Positions 37,648 through 46,589 of a stretch of 64,000 bases of DNA are shown here, piece after piece. This stretch comes from Pseudoalteromonas tunicata (lineage in GTDB: Bacteria; Pseudomonadota; Gammaproteobacteria; Enterobacterales; Alteromonadaceae), in contig NZ_CP011032.1 of the NCBI RefSeq assembly GCF_002310815.1, positions 3,812,001 through 3,876,000 on the forward strand, in the 5' to 3' direction. Numbering within the stretch: position 1 is the stretch's first letter; the number at the start of each line of letters is the position of its first letter. The notes beneath the pieces were generated by a model. The model worked only from the letters and a program-made list of their open reading frames with translations, made no database searches and was not told where the DNA came from. Made by a program: the position numbers and the translations under genes.

Positions 37648-40422
37648 ATGAAGTTTTTTCAAATTTTATGCGTCCTAATCATTACGTTTACTTCGAGCCT
37701 AACCGCGAAAACCATCGAAGTTTATGAGCAACAAATCGAGCTTGCACAAGGCCTGCAAAAAACCGAACTGATTGTTCATTTTTTGGAGGACTACGCGAGA
37801 TATTCGGCAAAAAAATCGATCAGTTATGGCGAGCAAGCGCTTAGATACTTAAGGGACCATCCACAACCTGAATTAGAAGTTAAAGTTTATGCCTATCTAG
37901 CTCGCTCTTACAATTTTATTGACAATCAGGCTGAGTCGCTCTCACTCGCAGAGCACGCCCTGACACTTGCAAACAAAATAAATAATACCAACCTGCAAAT
38001 ATTATCTTACAAAGTTAAAGGTGAGACTCAACTAGCACTTCGTCTTTATGACAATGCACTTGATAACTTGTCTTTAGCCATGGATTTAGCGGAACAAATA
38101 AACGATACCAAACTGCTCGCTGATTTACTCAATGATAAAGGTAATATCTATCGTAAAATGGCGAAACTCGATCTCGCCTTACGAGAATATTTGACGGCCC
38201 TTGAAATTTATCGATTTAAAGAAAATAAAGCCAAAATAGCAGAAGCCGTTGGCGCAATTGGTTCGATTTACAGAACCTCTGGCGATTTTGAAAAAGCCCT
38301 TAAATATCAGCTCGAAGCGCTTATGCTTAAACAAGATTTAGGTGATGTACGCGCACTTTCTCTGCAATACAACAATACCGCCATTGTTTATAAAGATATT
38401 GGTGATTATGACAATGCAATAAAGTTACACCTCAAATCTTTAGAACTAAAAACGCAGCTTAATTATCTACGGGGCATGGTCTTTTCAAATAATAATCTTG
38501 GTGAAACCTCACGTTTGGCAGGTAAAACTGAAGATGCGCTAATGTACCTCAATAAAGCCAAACAACTTGCTGATCAACTTGGCAATGAAGAATTACAAGG
38601 ATCTTCTAACTTATATTTAGGCCGCCTGTTTCTCGACCAAAACGATTTAGCCACCTCCGAGCAATACTTAGATGAAGCATTAACTATTTTTACTACCACG
38701 CAAGAATTATCTCGCCTTGCAGAGACGCATTTAGAGCTGGGTCGATTACGATTTGGCCAAGGGAATTATGATAAAGCCGTAAAACACGTAGAACAAAGTA
38801 TTCTTTTTGCTGACAAATCAGAAAAAAATGTAGTGTTACTCGGCGCCTATCAAGCATTATCAGAGTTTAACGAAGCGATGCAAAATTACCCGCAAGCGCT
38901 CAATTACTTCAAAAAATATACAGCTAAAAGTGAAGAAATATTCAGCAAAAAAGCACAGCTTAGTACTGGAGCTTTAAGGGTCGAATTTGAAGTTGATCAA
39001 AAACAACGAGAAATTGAGGCGTTAAAACAGAAAAATACTATCACCCACCTAGAACTTACCCACCAAGCTTCAGAAAAAAACACCGCGCTCTTAATTAGCT
39101 TACTAATTTCATTAGCCATTTTATTTAGCGCTTTTTTATATCTAAAACATAAAAAGCACCAAGCACAAAAAACCGTCTTAGCCGCCATTAAAGAAGGTAA
39201 AAAACGACTTAAATTGGCACTGTGGGGCAGTGGTGACGAACTTTGGGATTGGGATCTTATTACTGGCACAATCTCGCGTGAAAACACTTTTAATAATACC
39301 ACTCTCCCCCGTGACCATATTGGTAACTCAATGAACGCAATGCAAAATGTAATTCATCCAGATGATTTTGAGCGAGTAAAAAGCCTTTTTGAGCAGCATG
39401 TAAATAATGAAAAAACAGACTTTTTTGAAGCCAGCTACCGCATTAAAAATACTTTTGGCGAATGGTTGTGGGTATTAGATAGGGGTAAAGTAGTTGAGCG
39501 AGATAATACAGGCCAAGCAACGCGCATATCAGGCACTCTGCGCGATATTACGACGTTAAAACAGCAAGAGCTTGCCTTAATTGAACTCAATAGCGAACTT
39601 GAGCAACGCGTAGAAGAGCGAACAAAAGATCTACAACAAACTAACTCTGAGCTTTCGGTCACCCTCACCGCATTAACTGAAACACAAACTAAATTAGTTG
39701 AAGTCGAAAAAATGGCCTCTTTAGGCAGCCTCATCACAGGCATTGCCCATGAAATGAATACCCCTATTGGCACCTGTGTAACTGCAAGTTCAGTTTTGCA
39801 AGAAATCATCGAAGATATTGAAACTCGGGTCAATACCAATCAACTTTCAAAAGAAAGACTGCAAAATGCACTTGGACAGTTAAAAAATAGCGAAACACTC
39901 ATTACTAAAAACATCCATAAAAGTGCCAATTTAATTCTACAATTTAAGCAAATTGCGAACACCAACCCTACCACATCAATTTTCAGCCTCTCGAACCTGT
40001 TAAGCAAAAAACTTCAACTATTTCAAAATCAGCATGTATCGCAAGTACACGTACGTTTTGAGTGTCAATCTGAAACCACAATAAATAGCTTTGCGATGAG
40101 CTTTGACATGATTTTAGATATCCTACTTTCAAATAGCTTGCAACATGGCTGTGGTACGGAACGGCTAATTAATATTCTAGTGACGTTAGCCAAAAATGAA
40201 TCACATTTACTACTGACCTATCAAGATGATGGGATCGGTATAGAAGATAATGTCGCAGATAAAATTTTCGAGCCTTTTTTTACCACCAAACGTAACCTAG
40301 GCAATATAGGTTTAGGGCTACACATTTTTTATAATCAAGTGACTCAACAACTTAAAGGAAGTATCCATTTTCAAAAAAATCACCCTCAAGGAGTGATTTT
40401 TACCCTATCGATACCATTATGA
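37648..40422 (+). CDS. TPR-PAS sensor histidine kinase
   Basis: This 924-residue protein has a signal peptide (residues 1-20), about nine TPR-like repeats (about 70-430) in the periplasm, a transmembrane helix (about 473-493), a PAS domain (about 515-640; LWGSGDELWDWD, GEWLWVLDRGKV), a coiled linker, a HisKA segment with His701 in GIAHEMNTPIG and an ATPase domain (DDGIGIEDN, FFTTKRNLGNIGLGLHIFYNQV). ATG at 37648 follows AGGGA; an upstream TTG lies on that site. There is no receiver and no neighbouring response regulator gene. Its PAS-kinase core closely resembles that of the propeller kinase at 53065. Confidence 0.92.
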   Translation: MKFFQILCVLIITFTSSLTAKTIEVYEQQIELAQGLQKTELIVHFLEDYARYSAKKSISYGEQALRYLRDHPQPELEVKVYAYLARSYNFIDNQAESLSLAEHALTLANKINNTNLQILSYKVKGETQLALRLYDNALDNLSLAMDLAEQINDTKLLADLLNDKGNIYRKMAKLDLALREYLTALEIYRFKENKAKIAEAVGAIGSIYRTSGDFEKALKYQLEALMLKQDLGDVRALSLQYNNTAIVYKDIGDYDNAIKLHLKSLELKTQLNYLRGMVFSNNNLGETSRLAGKTEDALMYLNKAKQLADQLGNEELQGSSNLYLGRLFLDQNDLATSEQYLDEALTIFTTTQELSRLAETHLELGRLRFGQGNYDKAVKHVEQSILFADKSEKNVVLLGAYQALSEFNEAMQNYPQALNYFKKYTAKSEEIFSKKAQLSTGALRVEFEVDQKQREIEALKQKNTITHLELTHQASEKNTALLISLLISLAILFSAFLYLKHKKHQAQKTVLAAIKEGKKRLKLALWGSGDELWDWDLITGTISRENTFNNTTLPRDHIGNSMNAMQNVIHPDDFERVKSLFEQHVNNEKTDFFEASYRIKNTFGEWLWVLDRGKVVERDNTGQATRISGTLRDITTLKQQELALIELNSELEQRVEERTKDLQQTNSELSVTLTALTETQTKLVEVEKMASLGSLITGIAHEMNTPIGTCVTASSVLQEIIEDIETRVNTNQLSKERLQNALGQLKNSETLITKNIHKSANLILQFKQIANTNPTTSIFSLSNLLSKKLQLFQNQHVSQVHVRFECQSETTINSFAMSFDMILDILLSNSLQHGCGTERLINILVTLAKNESHLLLTYQDDGIGIEDNVADKIFEPFFTTKRNLGNIGLGLHIFYNQVTQQLKGSIHFQKNHPQGVIFTLSIPL

Positions 40423-40532
40423 TACTTAGTAAACTAGGAAAGTTAATTAACCTTAAGACTGGAGAATAAACCTATCCAACTAAAGGTAAAAAATAAACTA
40501 GATTTAAATTCAATAAGTTGCTAACTATTTTA

Positions 40533-41132
40533 TCAAGAATCAGATTGTTTAGAAGCAATGCGTACTTTCAGATTGTTTTTTACCGCAGGCCATTCACTGG
40601 CAATAATAGAATAAATTACCGTATCGCGAATTGAGCCATCAGCCAGTATTTGGTGGTTACGCAAAATACCATCTTGCTTAGCACCTAAACGCTCTATAGC
40701 TGCACGAGAGGCCCGATTAAAAAAATGGGTGCGAAACTCAACGGCTATCGCTTTATGCTCCTCAAATAAAAATTGCAGCATCAAAAGCTTGGTTTCACTA
40801 TTTATTGCGCTGCGACATGCGCTGGCGCTATACCAAGTATATCCAAGCATGGCTCGTCGGTTTGCACTGTCTACATTATAAAACCGTGTTGTGCCCACAA
40901 TCTGATTGTTTTTTTTGCAATACACTGCATAAGCTATGTTACCAAGCGCCATATCTTCCATAGCGTTTTTAACATATTGCGCCATCTGTTCAGGCCTTGG
41001 AACATTGGCGTACCATAAACGCCAATGTTCCCCATCATTTACTGCTTCAATTAATTGCCCGATATGACTTGGGTCTAGCGGGATAAGCTCCACAACTTGA
41101 CCCGATAAAATACGCTTACTTAATTTCATCAT
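40533..41132 (-). CDS. GNAT-family N-acetyltransferase (RimJ/RimL type)
   Basis: This 199-residue protein has the RimL-like fold: start RILSGQVVELIPLDPSH, a middle AYAVYCKKNNQIVGTTRFY for strand 4, and SRAAIERLGAKQDGILRNH near the end. It should transfer acetyl from acetyl-CoA to an amine or N-terminus; the substrate is unknown. Two ATG codons start the frame and the first is used. It is followed by a SIMPL-domain gene about 50 bp upstream on the same strand and may share its transcript. Confidence 0.88.
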   Translation of the reverse strand: MMKLSKRILSGQVVELIPLDPSHIGQLIEAVNDGEHWRLWYANVPRPEQMAQYVKNAMEDMALGNIAYAVYCKKNNQIVGTTRFYNVDSANRRAMLGYTWYSASACRSAINSETKLLMLQFLFEEHKAIAVEFRTHFFNRASRAAIERLGAKQDGILRNHQILADGSIRDTVIYSIIASEWPAVKNNLKVRIASKQSDS

Positions 41133-41184
41133 CTTAGTTCGTCTTTTTAATTCCTTGCCCTATTTCGGCTTAAAACCGACTTAA

Positions 41185-41907
41185 CTACAGGGGTACGTTT
41201 AAATCAAATACGGCATATACAGTCGCACTAAAGGTGAGTGTTTCTGGCAAATATTGCCCCTCAACACGTGCGCTCGCCGTTTTATATAAGCCATCTTCCA
41301 TCATGCCACGATGTTGACCATATTGAAATTGTGGTACTTGTACTTGGCTATTAATACTATAAATTTTACCTAGTGACGCACTAAATGCTTTTGCTAATGC
41401 TTGCCCTTGTTCAGTTGCATCTTGCACAGCTAACGCACTGGCTTGTTGTTGATATTGTTTTGCTTGTGATGATTTAAACTCAATATTATTTACTTGGTCA
41501 ATCTCAATGCCTAATGCAAAGTTTATTAATTCACTAACCTGATTAATATCCTTTAAAGATACTTTTAAATTACGGTTTGCGCGATACCCTACGGTACGCT
41601 GCTCACCATTATCTAAATATTGAATAAGTGGTGATGTAGCCAATTGCGAGGCAGAAACATCTTCAGTTTTGAGGCTAAACTTATCAAGGCCTGCTAAAAA
41701 TTGATTCACTTTTTGGTCAATCTCTTGCTTGGCAGCTAAACTTGTTTTTTGCTGACTTTTTACTTCTAAGTTAATAATAGCTAAATCAGGCTTTGCTGTT
41801 ACTTGAGCATAACCATTAACTGAAATATGGCGATTGTTTGGTAAAGCAGTATTGGCGAAGGTATTTAAGCTTAAAAGTGCTAAGCACAGTAATGATATTT
41901 TTTTCAT
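41185..41907 (-). CDS. SIMPL-domain periplasmic protein (DUF541)
   Basis: This 240-residue protein has a signal peptide (cleavage near TFA-NT, residue 19) and one SIMPL/DUF541 domain. The starting ISVNGYAQVTAKPDLAIINLEVKSQ is the family signature, and VGYRANRNLKVSLKDINQVSELINFALGI is the second typical block. Homologues such as E. coli YggE are periplasmic proteins linked to oxidative stress. It is divergent from argA across 165 bp with an ARG box nearer argA. Confidence 0.92.
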   Translation of the reverse strand: MKKISLLCLALLSLNTFANTALPNNRHISVNGYAQVTAKPDLAIINLEVKSQQKTSLAAKQEIDQKVNQFLAGLDKFSLKTEDVSASQLATSPLIQYLDNGEQRTVGYRANRNLKVSLKDINQVSELINFALGIEIDQVNNIEFKSSQAKQYQQQASALAVQDATEQGQALAKAFSASLGKIYSINSQVQVPQFQYGQHRGMMEDGLYKTASARVEGQYLPETLTFSATVYAVFDLNVPL

Positions 41908-42005
41908 GCAATTTGTCCCTAAAAATTTTATTGAGTATAAGTATTTGTAGCATAGATGACATCAAATTAGCGCAAACTGAACAATAATCAGGATTATTAC
42001 TTTAC

Positions 42006-42023
42006 ACTGAATACAAATTCACT
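42006..42023 (+). promoter_or_regulatory. ARG box (ArgR operator) upstream of argA
   Basis: ACTGAATACAAATTCACT holds perfect TGAAT/ATTCA half-sites separated by four bases, as in the ArgR consensus. It lies 50 bp upstream of the argA ATG. A second box at the usual 3-bp spacing is not clear. It implies repression of arginine synthesis by ArgR-arginine. Confidence 0.8.
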
Positions 42024-42072
42024 ATTATTGCATGTTCTTTCACACATTAGATAAAACTGGACCCCGACTACT

Positions 42073-43410
42073 ATGGTCATAAATACTGCGAGAACCACTG
42101 AACTTGTTGAAGGATTTCGTCAATCAGCGCCTTATGTTAATGCCCATCGCGGTAAAACGTTTGTATTAATGTTAGGTGGCGAAGCAGTTAACCATGCAGG
42201 TTATCGTAGCATCATTAATGATATTGCATTACTCAATAGTTTAGGCATTAAAACAGTATTGGTGTATGGCGCTCGGCCACAAATCGATAAAGCCCTTCAA
42301 CAAGCACATATTCAAAGTGAATTTCATCAAGGTGTTCGTATTACTGATGACGAATCATTCACCCTGATCAAACAAGTTGCAGGTGCTCTACAGCTTGATT
42401 TAACCGCTCGTTTATCAACCAGCTTAAGTAATACCCCAATGTCAGGGGCACAAATTAACGTTGTGAGCGGCAACTTTGTGATTGCTCAACCGCTAGGTGT
42501 TGCCGATGGTGTTGATTATTGCCATTCAGGCCGTGTACGCCGTATTGATGTTGAAGGTATTCGTCGCCAGCTTAATAACAGTGGTTTAGTTTTATTAGGG
42601 CCAATTGCAGCTTCTGTAACAGGTGAAAGTTTTAACCTTACTGCAGAGGAAGTCGCCACTCAGGTTGCTATCAAACTAAAAGCTGACAAAATGATTGGTT
42701 TTTGCTCTGAGAACGGCATTCTAAATGATTTAGGTGATGTAATTCCTGAACTAATGCCTAACGATGCTGAAACCGAATTAGTAAAATACCAACAAGATCA
42801 CGATGCTTGTGCCAGCACTACGGCTTTTTTAGCGGCCAGTATAGATGCTTGTCGCAATGGGATCCCGCGCTGCCATTTAGTCAGCTATCACCAAGATGGT
42901 GCTTTGCTGCAAGAGCTATTTTCACGCGATGGTATCGGCACACAAATTGTAACGCAAAGCGCTGAAATATTACGTCGTGCGACCATCTCTGACATTGGCG
43001 GTATTTTAGATTTAATTCGTCCGCTTGAAGAACAAGGCTATTTAGTGCGTCGCTCACGCGAACAACTTGAAATTGAAATTGAGCAATTTACCATTATTGT
43101 TCGTGATGGTTTAATTATTGGCTGCGCGGCACTTAATCCGTTTGAAGAAGAGCAAGCTGGTGAATTTGCCTGCTTGGTTGTGCACCCACAATATCGTGAC
43201 GCAGATCGCGGTTCTGTATTACTTCGCACTGTTATTCAACAGGCAAAATCATTACATTACAAAACCTTATTTGCCCTAACCACCCGCAGTATTCATTGGT
43301 TTTTAGAGCATGGCTTTGAGTTTGCCAATGTTGAAGATTTACCTGAAAAGAAAAAGTCGCTGTATAACTATCAGCGCCGCTCGAAAATTTTAGCGCTTAA
43401 GCTTAGATAA
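42073..43410 (+). CDS. argA: N-acetylglutamate synthase (amino-acid acetyltransferase)
   Basis: This 445-residue enzyme makes N-acetylglutamate from glutamate and acetyl-CoA, the first step of arginine synthesis. An N-terminal amino-acid-kinase domain (about 20-285; [26 protein letters not shown]) is fused to a C-terminal GNAT domain (about 295-440; [35 protein letters not shown]). Length and order match E. coli ArgA. The kinase domain serves as the arginine sensor in this family. An ARG box precedes it and a strong terminator follows. Confidence 0.97.
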   Translation: MVINTARTTELVEGFRQSAPYVNAHRGKTFVLMLGGEAVNHAGYRSIINDIALLNSLGIKTVLVYGARPQIDKALQQAHIQSEFHQGVRITDDESFTLIKQVAGALQLDLTARLSTSLSNTPMSGAQINVVSGNFVIAQPLGVADGVDYCHSGRVRRIDVEGIRRQLNNSGLVLLGPIAASVTGESFNLTAEEVATQVAIKLKADKMIGFCSENGILNDLGDVIPELMPNDAETELVKYQQDHDACASTTAFLAASIDACRNGIPRCHLVSYHQDGALLQELFSRDGIGTQIVTQSAEILRRATISDIGGILDLIRPLEEQGYLVRRSREQLEIEIEQFTIIVRDGLIIGCAALNPFEEEQAGEFACLVVHPQYRDADRGSVLLRTVIQQAKSLHYKTLFALTTRSIHWFLEHGFEFANVEDLPEKKKSLYNYQRRSKILALKLR

Positions 43411-43440
43411 CAGCATTAAAGCTAACTTAATATTTAAATC

Positions 43441-43466
43441 AAAACAGCAGCCTAGGCTGCTGTTTT
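43441..43466 (+). terminator. Bidirectional terminator after argA
   Basis: AAAACAGCAGCC and GGCTGCTGTTTT form a perfect palindrome with a 2-nt centre, flanked by A on the left and T on the right. It lies 31 bp after argA and 10 bp before the end of the convergent gene at 43477. Confidence 0.88.
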
Positions 43467-43476
43467 GATTTGTCTC

Positions 43477-46299
43477 TTACAAACTATACCAAACTCCAAA
43501 CCAACCCCTAATTTCATCTTCAATGGTATCTCCTGCCACTTTCACTACACCAAAATTAATATTAAGGTCATTAATCGCTGCAGGCCCTAAACCAAAGCTC
43601 ACTTTTTGTTGCCATTTTACGCCGTAGCTGTCGGCAAATTCTTGGCCATCCATTTTATATTGTTGATAATAAAACCACGGCATCCCCGCTTTAAAGCTCA
43701 TACCACCCGATACTGACTCAAACTCTTCACCTGAAATTGACAAAAAGGGTAACTCAGGGGCAATCACATATTCGGCATGGGCATCGGCTTTAATTAAGGT
43801 CGATTCAAAACCACCTAAACTCACCACGCTGTCGGTACGCGAGCGTTTTTGGTATTCACCATACAGAGGTAAATGCCACGCCTTACCAAATAACGTCGCA
43901 GTTAAGTCATAACCATGCCAATCTTGGCCGTCGTTATCACCTTCATAAGCACGGGCTTTGACTGATTGACCAATTGCAAATTTTTGCCAATCACGTTGCC
44001 ATTGCTGGTCAATACCCACTCGCAACCATTGTGTATCGTTTACGTCATAATCGCTGTAGTTATAAGCTAGATGACTGGTGAGTAAAAATTGATCATTTCG
44101 ATACGGATAACTCATTTGCGTATAAATACCCGATGCTTTGATGCGAGTATCTGCACTCTCATGGCGCTGCAATTGATTCGCGCTCTTAAGGTCATAACTA
44201 AATACATGGGCGCTCAGTTCAACAGGAAGTGCTTGGTAGTTTACCTCGGCATATGCACCCGACAGCGCACTTTTATTATCAAATGCGCCACCTATTTGCC
44301 AAGTAAGTTGATTTAAAAAGTCCCCCCCTTTAATTCCAAGCTGAAGCAAAGTTGTTGAGGCACTGGCATATTGCTCACCGATGTTAAAGGTAATATTTTG
44401 CTCAGTTGGGTTATAATTTTGACTTTCACCCACAGCTTGCTGATAAATCTTAGCGGCAGGCAACTTATGCGATTGTGCTTGGCTAGTATCTGCAATACGC
44501 ACTGCAGCGCGCTCAGTCACCTCTGTAAAAGCAGCATCTGCGGCCAACTTATACAAATCAGGCCCTTGTGAATTAATGGCTTGATACAAAATGCCACCAT
44601 CTTGCATTGGCATTGGATACGCGGTGACTTGTTGCCCCTGAGTGAGCTGTACTAAGCGATCGCCGGTAAAGTCATAGCGGTAGATATTAGTTTCACCCGC
44701 GACACCAGCCACATAATAAATGCTTTGCCCATCAGCCGACCAAGCAGGATACGATAAGAATTGGTAACCGGCTGGCATTGGCACTGAGCTTATTGTTTGA
44801 TCATCAAGGTTTTTTACCCACAGCGCCCAATTTTCATTTAAGGCGGTTTTTAAATACGCTAACTTATTTTGATGAACGATTGGAAAGTCGTAAACGGTTG
44901 CTAAATCCTTGCTGGTTATTTCAGTCACAAGCCCGCTACTTAAATCAACCTTCACCAACTCTGAATAACCAAATTGTGCGCGTTCTGCATAAGCGATAGT
45001 TTTATCGCCACTGATAGAAAAACGACGCAGATTGGCCAGTTCTGTCAGTTGCTCTACTTTTCCTGAGTTTGTATCGTAACGAAATAAATCTTGATGGCGG
45101 GTATTAAGTTCATTATTGGCTACACTGAATGCACCAAAAATAAGGGTATCATTATCAAGCCATTGTGGGTTCATAATGCCTTTTTGATCAATTTGCTGCA
45201 GCACGTTTTTTTCTTCACGAGCAAATACCGTTGGGGCTTTATCGGTAATATCTTTAGGGTCGTCAGCTAAAATTTCTTGCTGTTTTTTACTGAACTCTTC
45301 AGCTGCTTTTTTGTTATCTGCCGTGGCGAAAATATTTAACTGGGTATTCCCTTTTTTATCAACGCTCACCATGGCAATTTTATCTTGCTCAGGCGATAAG
45401 CTAGGGCTTTGCTGAATATGGGTTAAATCAAACCATAAGTCTGTTTTTAATTCGGCTTGCTGTTGTTCTTTCGCTAATGTTTTGTAGGTGTATTCGGCAA
45501 CAAAACGGCGATAAAGCGTTTGTGCAGGTTGCCCAAATGCGCCTTTAAACGCCTCTTCAAAATCACGACTTTCGACGGCCTGTAAACGGGTCCATACTGC
45601 ATCTAAGGTTGCTTTATCAAAGGTATCTTCTAACCATTGTAAATAACGTACGCCTACTAAATACGCCATTGAGCCTGTCATATAGCCACCTTCAGTGGCG
45701 CTCAACTGATCATAAGTCGGCAACATGCCTTCTTTGGCAAATTGGCTGATTAACGATTCCACGTAATTATCGTGCAAACGGCCACGCCCTGTCATTTGTG
45801 ATTCAAGCAAGGTGGCGTACCCTTCAGCGGCCCAGCGCGGCACTTGCATGCCTTGCGATACATCGTACAAACCATACACATTACGTAAAGTTTGTTTCCA
45901 TTCACTACGACTTGGTTGCGCAAGGTGAACTAAATGAATGTATTCGTGCAGCGCTAAAAGTTGCTGCCAGCCTGAGCTATTCGATATCACAGTATCTGAT
46001 TGGGGTGGCGTGGCAAAAAAGGCCATTAGCGGCGCTTTACTGGCTGGAATTGCAAAGCCATTAGGTTGATTAAAAGGGTCAAAAACCAGTACATCTACTT
46101 TTTTATCTAAGGCGCGGTTTTGTTGTTCAAGTACTTTGGTGCGAACAATCTCAAGCTCATTGGCGGCTGAACGCGCCCAATCTTGGTATTCTTTGCTGAA
46201 ATGCACCTTAAAATTATCGGTTTCAATGGTTTGCCACTGTGAATTAGCGTGAGCAGTTAAGCTAAAGGCAACACTTAAGGCGAGCAGTGTTTTTTTCAT
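43477..46299 (-). CDS. HExxH peptidase-like, propeller and barrel outer-membrane protein
   Basis: This 940-residue protein has a signal peptide (cleavage near AHA-NS, residue 19), a peptidase-MA-like zinc domain with H118-E119-x-x-H122 in LLALHEYIHLVH, and a following WAAEGYATLLE that could give the Glu ligand. A TolB-like beta-propeller spans about 275-620 and a C-terminal part (about 655-940) looks like an outer-membrane beta-barrel, with alternating strands and a last residue region GWFGVWYSL. It would thus sit in the outer membrane with the enzyme domain in the periplasm. AGGGA precedes the ATG. Function unknown. Confidence 0.85.
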   Translation of the reverse strand: MKKTLLALSVAFSLTAHANSQWQTIETDNFKVHFSKEYQDWARSAANELEIVRTKVLEQQNRALDKKVDVLVFDPFNQPNGFAIPASKAPLMAFFATPPQSDTVISNSSGWQQLLALHEYIHLVHLAQPSRSEWKQTLRNVYGLYDVSQGMQVPRWAAEGYATLLESQMTGRGRLHDNYVESLISQFAKEGMLPTYDQLSATEGGYMTGSMAYLVGVRYLQWLEDTFDKATLDAVWTRLQAVESRDFEEAFKGAFGQPAQTLYRRFVAEYTYKTLAKEQQQAELKTDLWFDLTHIQQSPSLSPEQDKIAMVSVDKKGNTQLNIFATADNKKAAEEFSKKQQEILADDPKDITDKAPTVFAREEKNVLQQIDQKGIMNPQWLDNDTLIFGAFSVANNELNTRHQDLFRYDTNSGKVEQLTELANLRRFSISGDKTIAYAERAQFGYSELVKVDLSSGLVTEITSKDLATVYDFPIVHQNKLAYLKTALNENWALWVKNLDDQTISSVPMPAGYQFLSYPAWSADGQSIYYVAGVAGETNIYRYDFTGDRLVQLTQGQQVTAYPMPMQDGGILYQAINSQGPDLYKLAADAAFTEVTERAAVRIADTSQAQSHKLPAAKIYQQAVGESQNYNPTEQNITFNIGEQYASASTTLLQLGIKGGDFLNQLTWQIGGAFDNKSALSGAYAEVNYQALPVELSAHVFSYDLKSANQLQRHESADTRIKASGIYTQMSYPYRNDQFLLTSHLAYNYSDYDVNDTQWLRVGIDQQWQRDWQKFAIGQSVKARAYEGDNDGQDWHGYDLTATLFGKAWHLPLYGEYQKRSRTDSVVSLGGFESTLIKADAHAEYVIAPELPFLSISGEEFESVSGGMSFKAGMPWFYYQQYKMDGQEFADSYGVKWQQKVSFGLGPAAINDLNINFGVVKVAGDTIEDEIRGWFGVWYSL

Positions 46300-46403
46300 T
46301 ATTATCCCTGTTGTTTAAAGTCGAAACACGGGCCGAATTCTAAATTAAGCACTACTTCTTCGCCTTACTAAATGATAAATGGCGTAATTACCTGATAAAC
46401 GGT

Positions 46404-46425
46404 AAAAAAGCCGCAATGCGGCTTT
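46404..46425 (-). terminator. Terminator of the DUF5916 gene
   Basis: AAAGCCGC (46407-46414) and GCGGCTTT (46418-46425) form a perfect 8-bp stem with a 3-nt loop. On the minus strand it ends in six T. It lies about 165 bp past the stop at 46590, with repeat copy 2 in between. Confidence 0.82.
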
Positions 46426-46456
46426 AGGGGAATCAAGTGTGCTATCAATCAACGAA

Positions 46457-46582
46457 TATACCCTATGGATTTCAAGATGCTCATAGGCGACAAGTGACTA
46501 AATCCTCATGAGCATAGAGACACTATGTGATTGAGGTAAAGGCACGCGGACAGCACCCGAGCATCTAGAAAGACGATAGGGA
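46457..46582 (+). repeat. MITE-like palindromic repeat, copy 2
   Basis: This 126-bp unit starts TATACCCTATGG and ends CGATAGGGATA, so its ends are inverted repeats. The arms TTTCAAGATGCTC (46470-46482) and GAGCATCTAGAAA (46559-46571) pair. The core matches copy 1 at 118-248 in the same orientation, including AGTGACT-AATCC, GAGCATAGA and GATTGAGGT-like blocks. It lies in the 3' untranslated part of the DUF5916 transcript, between its stop and terminator. Confidence 0.78.
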
Positions 46583-46589
46583 TAAAAAG

